Positions 25,181 to 34,100 of a stretch of 64,000 nucleotides of DNA are shown here, one piece after another (the first letter of the stretch is position 1; each line of letters begins with the position of its first letter). The stretch spans positions 29,193,379-29,257,378 of the forward strand of contig OX235263.1 of assembly GCA_944472135.2 (NCBI GenBank). The letters are read 5' to 3'. Under the pieces are notes generated by a model. The model ran no database searches, was not told where the DNA came from, and saw only the letters and a list, made by a program, of their open reading frames with translations. This DNA is from Trichobilharzia regenti. Lineage: Eukaryota; Platyhelminthes; Trematoda; Strigeidida; Schistosomatidae. Both the position numbers and the translations under genes were made by a program.

Positions 25181-28100
25181 ACACTATTCTGAACAATAAT
25201 AATCATACACAATGGAAACTTTGTGTGTGTCGAACAACTTGCTCTTTGGTGCAATCGAAAATCGATAGATATCCTTCTCATGTTGACTCCGATTGTATAT
25301 ACAAATTTACATGTATCTGCGGGAGCAGTTACATTGGAAGGACAGAAATAAGGGCATATCTACGATTTTCTGACCATGTATCAAAAAGCTTACGTCTAAA
25401 GGGGACAAATGCTTTAAACAGTACCATCTCCAGGCATCTCCTCAGCACGGGTCATGAGGTGGACGTCAAAAAGTCGTTCAAAACTATCAATAGGCAAAAG
25501 AGCTCAATTCTCCTCAAGTTCGCTGAAGCCATTTCCATCAAGCGCCTGAAACCTGATTTATGTGTCCAGAAAGAAGCGGTTATCAGTCTTTCTTTGCCCT
25601 ACCTGTTAACTGGATATTTTTCATCTGTCTTTAATCTGAATGCGAAATGCTGAAACGTTTCCATTGTGTATGATTATTATTGTTCGGAATAGTGTTTAAT
25701 ATTGCATATTTATATATGTATATATTTTTAGTGTGTGAGTATATTGATCGATTGGTTTTTGTTTAAAATGAACTCTGTGCAAGTATGTTAAAAGTGTTTT
25801 TGTAGATACATTTAATAATGTCTTCGCCATGTATGCAGCTGACGAGAAGGCAATGAAATAAAAGATGGTTGTGCCAATTTATTCTGCTAAAAGTGTAGTT
25901 CTTGCTTTGTTCAAATTCATAAGGGGAATAAATGTATGAATAAACTATGAGTGACGTGAATATGAGTTTTAAGATAAATTATTCAATGAATGATTTAGTC
26001 TGTTCAAATATGTTGATACAATTTGTCAGACTAATAAGCGTTATAAAAAGTTTTAAAGTGTATATTGATTTTTTGCAGAATGATGCAATTTACTTATTTA
26101 TTTATTTATTTCATGAATATGAATAAGTGTTAATAGTCTTCACTAGAATACTACTTTGTCATTGAAATAAAATTCTAACAATGGGATAGAAAAACTTAAT
26201 TTTATCTCAATCGCATTCAAACACAGTCTGTTTACTTGGTGACAATTAACAGACAGTAATAAGTTGTTTTAGTGATATGCAGTTTACAAAACACTTATTA
26301 CTATGATCCTTTTAATGTACGCCAAATGCGTAATTTGTATCAGATGATTGTTAGAATTCCGTCGGGTTTTTATGAAACAGTTTATATTGGGTGATTAATA
26401 TCTTTAGGATTTTTTAACGAATCAAAGCTTCTAAACAATGGTGTGTCTTACTTCTTCGTAAGTGCACAAGAATTAGTTTATCAAAATGTGTATCGGTGGC
26501 GCAATGGTTAGGACTCTCGCCGACCATGCAAATGGTCCGAGGTTCGATCCCCTGCCGACGAAGCACACCTGATATCTATGGTTGGCCTGGAAAATTTGGG
26601 CTACCGATATCGTATGGTAAAAATTCCATACTTGTACCAAAAATACAGTGTGGAATCAAGCTGTAATCAAAAATATTAAAAAACAAAGTTTTTTACATAT
26701 TGTCTGGAAAAAGGTGAAATCAAAATATCACTGAATGAAATGAGCAATAGTTTAGAAATCCTTGGTCCAATGTGCCATAAACTCAAATATTAGATTCCAT
26801 TTGAGTTGTCAAAGTCAACCCGTGTGTGTATCTGAACAGAAGAATTAGCACACTTCATAGTTATACCATTATGAAATTTGACAAAATTTCACTGGTCATA
26901 TTGGTAGGAAGATTCACATAGTGATATTATATTTTCCTTCTGAGCAAAGCTCTTAAAATATTTCAGTATCCACACTTTTCCTCAGTGAACAATTATCGCT
27001 GTTGATTCTTGTTTGCTTGTGGATATCTACTGCAAAGGCTTTTTTATATGTCATATGTATACAGGACTGTAAACTTATTAGAATAAGAACAAAAAGAATG
27101 AGTAGTAGAGTTTAGAAAATCAAAACAAGTGATTCAGCGAAAAGACTTTTTTGAACGAATTTATCATCAAGCTATACAGTCGTATATATTTACGAACGTT
27201 CCACTGACAGAGACCATATGTTTTATATGCAAATATATTGAAGACAACAAATTGAATATAGGGATACCCACTAAAGATCTTAAAGAGAACTACTTTTGAG
27301 ATGTACATTGAATGTACAGTTTACTTTCAATGAAACAATCTATAGACAGAAGGATGGTATTGCGATGGGTTCTCCCTTGGGTCCTCTCTTTGCAGACTGT
27401 TTTATGTCCAGTCTAGAAAATGCTCCCCTGAAGCCTATAATCCAAAGCTTTCAAATGTATAAAAGGTATGTAGATGACACCTTTATTATTTGTAATAGTG
27501 ATTGTAACCTGAATAATATATTAAATGTATTTAATGGGTGCCATCCTGAGATAAAATTCACACTCGAAACGGAGAACGAGTCTAGCATTCATTTCCTCGA
27601 TGTGAACTTATCAAGAAGGACCGATGGAACTCTGAAGAGATCGATTTATCGTAAGCTGTTATGGAATGGTCAACTGACAAATTTCTATAGCTGGGTACCC
27701 GTTGGTCGAAAACGAAACCTGGTCCGGTCGCTTATCACTCGTATTCGGCCCATATGTAGCACTGATACTGTGGAAGATGAGTTATACATTTTGAGGAAAA
27801 TCCTAATGGAAAATGGATTTCCATCATGTTTTATAGATAAGAATATACATTCAAAGCCTACAAGACGTGACTTATCAACCGCTCCGAAGAAAATACTTTA
27901 CACGAGCTTAGAATTCAAAGGGGACTTAGCTTCCGATATCAGGAAACGAAGGATATCACAGTCCCTGAGAAGAACATTCCCTGTTTCATCTTTGGGAATA
28001 GCCTTTACCAATCGACCATTACTGTTCAATTACCTGAAGGACAAGATCCCATTGCTGACCGACTCAATGTGCATTTATCAATTCACCTGCTCTTGTGGAG

Positions 28101-31100
28101 CTATGTATATCAGTCGTTCGACTCGAGTTTTGTCCAAGACGGTGCATAAACACTAATCTGCATGGTTACGAAAAGGTGGAAGTGGAGCAATAAGAAGCGC
28201 GATCATTGAACATCTGGTCAATAATGATCACCCTATCTCTATGGCCTCCGCCTTTAAAGTCATCTATAAGACAAAGAGTAATTTGCCCAAATCCCAATGT
28301 ACCCGATTTATCTGTATTGCTAAAGCTTTGGCTATCGAAACAGAAAAGCCAGATCTCTGTGTACAGAAAAAAGTTCGTTCAACCCCTCCAACTTTCACGG
28401 TCTTAATCCCTCTATGCTAAAGTATGGTAATCCCCAATCATATTTTAGCTCTACCAATTTTTCATTTTTTCATTTTGTCTATTCAATTCGTATACTCTTC
28501 CTTATTACGTCGATTGTTGTTATTACTATTCTCACTTTGAATTGTCCCCGGTATTATTTCACTTGTTCCACTTGTCATTCTAAATCAATTCTTTTTTACA
28601 ACGATAAATTCTATGCTATTCAATTTCACACAATATTACGTAACGTCTTTGTTTTATTCGATTTGTCTACTAATCCTATAATTGCACACCCCTTTTCAAG
28701 TTCTATCCCTCCTATGAATTATCCTATATATTACAATAATTTGTTTTGCCACTTGACATTTAACTATGAGTATAATCACAAACAATTTAGTTTTAAGTGC
28801 ATTTCATATTGCCATTATTATTATTATTTTATGCATTCACACCTAAGATTCAATTCCCTCACCGGATATAACTTCTTAAAAACCATACATATATATGACT
28901 GTACAGCTTGATGATAAATTCGTTGAAAAGAGTCTCTTCGCTAAATCACTTGTTTTGATTTTCTTTATGTTACAATAGGAATTTTCCATGAGTTAAAAAT
29001 AGTAGAGTTTAGTTTGTTGCCACATTAGTTTAATGTTCATGTATCACATTTAAATAGTTTTCTAATGTTTTTCAAGCTATTTCAAATTGTGTTTTCCAAG
29101 GAAATTGTCTCATGTACCAATAAACTGTTCCTCCAAAGTTGTGGAACTTAATCCTTTTATTCTAGATTTGCTTATAGTTACCAGTTGCGCTTATATGACA
29201 TTGTATCATAATAATAATAATTTCTGAATGACTTTTTCATGATATATGGCAGTCGTCGTTTGTAGGTGGATTACAAAATATAACTTCTGTTTAAAAAAAC
29301 ACAACGAATATTTCTATTAAACTGACTTCTGAAATGGACGTTTTGTATCTGTGTGTACATTTCTGTTTGCTTCTTAACTTGACAATTTTCGAATATTTTA
29401 ATTTCTGAGATTTCCATTCCAAATAATTTCCAACTGTATTGATCTTGTTTTTGTTGTTTTCGTAACAGTCGGTTTCCTAATGTGATTCTCTTCCAGGATG
29501 ACTTATTTCTTCTTTCTGATTACAGCTTGATTCCACGCTGTACTTTTTGGTACAAGTATGGAATTTTCAGCATGGATATCCGTAGCCCAAATTTCGCAGG
29601 CTGACCAAAGATATCAGGTGTTCGTCGGCAGGGGATCGAACCTCGGCCCATGTGCATGGTCGGCGGGAGTCCTAACCACTGTGCCACCGACGCACAGGGG
29701 CTTTTTCCGCTTAGTTCTTGTTTTTTAACAAGATCATGTGTGTCCTTTGAAGTAATTCTTATTATCCAACGGAATTTTTATATATCCAGTGTTTAGAAAC
29801 TAGCTTGGTTACCTTTTAAACTGATTTATATATAATTTTTATCTTGATGTTATGCTGTCCTAAATTTCTACTGCAAACTTTGGAATTATATCCTGAGATT
29901 TCACAATATTTTCAATCAAACTTGCGCACGCGCAGGTTGTGACGTGAAATTCCATGCCATAACTTTTCTGTACCATGTAATTATAAAAGTGTTAACTGGT
30001 GGGGTGACTAGATTCTCAAATATACCGATTACTGGGTACTTCGTTGTAATTGATGACATTCCTTTCTCACCTGTTGATTCCTTCTTCTCGTAATATACAT
30101 TGAAAATTCTTTAGTACATGAAATGTACTTATTTCTTGAGGTCATACCAGCCTGCTTGGTGTATATAAACATATACCGAAGTATAATCAGTTCATTGATT
30201 GAAGTCTGTTTAAGTGTTTCTTTATGTAGGCATCCTGTTGAATCACTTTCCAACTGGACATATGCTCTATTTTGTTACACTTTAGCGTATTTAATATCGA
30301 AATTCTTATTAAGATTCCTTTTGTTAGGTCAAACATTCTTTCGTCACACTGAAAATTAGTGAAGGATAGATGGTAGTCAGTTTAGCCTAGAGACTTCTAA
30401 TCTTAGAGTGTCAACAGGATTATTATTACTACTCATCGGATTCAATATTACTTTTTTGGGACAAACTTATGTGTATAGTAGTGAACAGCACATAGAGATC
30501 CCGAGAAATCAGACTCTCCTTCTTTTGCTGGTCTCACGTCTTTAGGTTTCTTTAGAGAAAGTGTTAGCGAAAGCTTAGATAGTCTTCACTTTCTGTTTAA
30601 GAGTTATAATTTATTCCATACATCCTTCGACACAAATTATGTATACAGAAAGAGAGTGTGACTCATCTCTCACTACCCTGTTAACCATAATTGTTTTCTT
30701 CTGTTGCGTAACATTCCAATCAATCTTGATTTTGACTCACTGAGTTGAACTCATTATTAAAATACCAAATCTACTAAATTAAATTATTTTATCTATTTTA
30801 TAATTTTGTTTCAATATTCACCCTCACCTTCATGAACTCTCCACCGTAATATGTGTAAATTAACTCTGTTGTTCTATCCTGTATTTTGTATCCATTCCAT
30901 CCTTGTTTTCAAAAGAAATCTGAATTCCACCCCCTTTTCTATTTACTATATAAATAGTTACTCTTTTAACACTAAATAATTGTCTACTTACATTATATTT
31001 GAAATAATGTTGCTTATGCTCTCTATGTATAATTTGAAATCATTGTAAAAAATATGTTCAGAAATTTCCTAACATATAATTGATTTATTTAGGATGTAAG

Positions 31101-34100
31101 CAGTTGAAGAGTATCCACGAAATAAAACGAGCTCGTATTATCCTGCAAATATGTTCATTCTTTCTGTATTCAAATTATTATATTATTATTGCTCCATTGG
31201 GTTACTAGTGGAACATAGGGCTTCAGCTGCACGTATCCACTTGCCACTTTTGTCTTCCTTCTACTGTACTTTTCACCTGCATCCATATTAGTCCATACTG
31301 CCTCAACTCCTCTTCACACGATCTCCTCCATGTCACCCACTCTTGCACTGAAGTCCCATTCGCTGCTTCCCTTTAGGGTTCCACTCCAGCAATGGTCTGA
31401 CGCGCGAGCGATGTCACCCAGCGGTCTCCTGAGAGAGTGTCTGATCCATCTCCACTTTCTCCTGCATATTTGCTGGGCAATTGGTTCTTGCTTTGTCTCT
31501 TCCCATAGTTCCTTGTTGGTGATTCTTTCCGGCCCGACCATCTGATCTTCAGTATAGAGCAACAGTTGACGGTTGTTGATAAAGATGTGCAACAGGCTGT
31601 TGGAAATATTCTTTGTGACCCTCCCGCCAAGTTTCTGATCCGTTCGGTATAGAAGAACTGACTGACTTGACATTTGTATTGAAAATCCAACTGGATTTTG
31701 TTGTTGATATGGCTAAGTGACGAAGATTTCCAGATTGATTTCAGGTTGATGAATGTGTGTGTTTCTCGCCTTCCCGATTCTCGCTCGATTTGACATCCTC
31801 GCCCGTTCCAACTGCCTGTAGTTGAGACAATGCTCCCTAGTGAGTAAGTGAATGAAGTAACCTCCTTCAAATCCCTCCCGTTGATGGTGATTGGCGCTAG
31901 ATGTTGCTGCTGTTGTTGTTGGTGGTGGTGATTGGTTATTTTCATAACCTCCGTCTTGTCTATGTTCACTTGGAGTCCTACCTTCACTGTCTGCTTCTTC
32001 GACCAGTTTGTCGGTCAGTTTTCGCTTGTAAGTCTTCGATTTTGTGTCACAGTAAACATAAATCATCCACGCGCGAAATCCAGGTCTTCTAGGTTCTTCA
32101 CATCGGTCGGTCCAGGATATCCCTCCCAGTCTTCTCGTCTCCCACTGTCTGACGCATAATCCAGTCAGTCCAGGACAATTAGGAATATCAAAGTGGGTGA
32201 TAATAAGCACCCTTGTCTGACTCCTGTGTTTACTCCAAACGCCTTGCTGAGTTTTCCGTTGTGGATCACTTGACATTTGCCGTTATCGTACAGCTAGCTG
32301 TTGAATAAGGTTGATGAATATTTGAGCGCTGCACGCCGTAGTACTCGAGTAATTTCCAAATTACTTAGCTATCAAATGAATATTAATAATTTGCTTTTAT
32401 TCCAGAAACAGTACTAGTGGTACAGTGTGGAATTTTCAGCACATATCTACAATTTATTCGGGAATGGTAGTACGTAGTAGTTCTAGGAAGCGTTGGAATT
32501 GGTTACATTATGACATCTGTATTATGAGATTAGCTCAAGCATGGAACCACTTAAGTAAGCTGTTGGACATTTAAAAAACTATATTTGTAAAATCTCAGTG
32601 AAATTGAAATGATTAATTCCAACGTTTTGTTCGGCAATCTGGTCCAAACTTCTTCAGGGAAATTCATTCTTCACTAGTTTGCCTAGTCTTTTTTTATTTG
32701 AGCACCCATCGTTTTGATGAGAATCGCTTTGAGTTCATGACATGTATCAACCTGTAGTTGGTTCATAGTTTCTTAAACATTTCCTCTGTATTTTTCTTAT
32801 CACGACTACTTTTATACCTCACTTTTATAGTGAGATCAAAATTTTTATTTTATCTCTGTGATATAATTGTTCAGAGTTTTTCTTATCTTCCCACTTTTTT
32901 AAATGCCAATTTTGTGTTGCTAGTATCTTGCTTTTCTTCTGAAATCAGTTCACACGCTGAAAAAACGTGTAGTCATATAGTTTAGTCGTATTTCTGGACA
33001 AATATTACCATTATAAGAGATACGATGGTGTTTGCAAATCTCCTTGCATTTACAGGAATACATTGTGAAAATAATGTCCAATAGTTGATTTTGTCATCTA
33101 AAATAAATTTTTTTTTAAATGAACAAAATGTTCAACTGTCTGAAAACAGTACCTATAAATCATTCATGTGAATCAGTAAACTGTGTCAATCAGGTTAAGC
33201 TAATTTTTTTATTAAAGCTTGATTCCACGCTGTACTTTTTGGTACAAGTATGGAATTTTCAGCATGTGATATCAGTAGCCCAAATTTCGCAGGCCGACTA
33301 ATTGATATCAGGTGTGCTTCAACGGCAGGGGATCGAACCTCGGCCAATGTGCATGGTCGACGAGAGTCCTAAGCACTGTGCCACCGACACACAAAAATTG
33401 CAAAGACTGCTCAACTTATTCTTCATGAGCAAATCAATCACTGCTACACTGAGATTGCTTTATCTGGAAGTATGAAAGATTCTCATCAGTGGATTTATCT
33501 TTCTTCAGTGATTTCTAGCTGTACATACCTTATTATCTCCAGTTTTAGGATCAAACTAATCAGAATTAAGTATTTCATTATTTTGCTTTATTGTTGAAAT
33601 TCAATCCAATTTAATTCATAGAACAAGCCAAATATGTTGGCAACATTATCAAAATTACGGAGAATAAATATATATTTATATATAATTCTTATTTCAGTAT
33701 TCATTTAACAGTCTGTAACAACACTACTCTTTCGGTGCGTTTATGATCATCTGGATATTGTTAATTGAAATACAGCACAATAATTTTAATAGCTTTTATA
33801 ACCAAAATACAATAACCTGTGATATTTTGGATTGATTTTATTGTTTACCTTGAAATGTAGCAGAAATTAAAAAAATTTGGACAGAGTTGTTAGTTGATGC
33901 AGTTCAGTTTCAATAATATCTTACGTAGTTCCAATTTCAAATATTTTTATTATATCCTTTAATTCCTAGAGCAACATAGGGCTTCAGCCAAACGTCTGCA
34001 TTGCCTTCGGTTTTCTGCCAACTTTTTCACTCCCCTCCAAGTCTTCCCACATGCTTTCATCTCCTCTTCACATGACCTCCTCCAAGTCACCCCACTCTCG

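Larger units (their letters stand above)
24951..25925. repeat. PLE fragment bounded by roughly 270-bp inverted terminal arms
   Basis: Left arm 24951-25219 and right arm 25657-25925 are reverse complements with modest divergence. Both carry AGCAGAATAAATTGGCACAA or its complement, and a CTGACGA...GAAA block (right arm 25839-25858). A (TA)n run lies at 25147-25173 in the left arm. Confidence 0.8.

Noticed and set aside
28414..28911. 165-codon Phe/Ser/Tyr-rich frame
   Set aside because: Lies in the A/T-rich 3' UTR of the PLE after its protein end. The composition reflects base bias.
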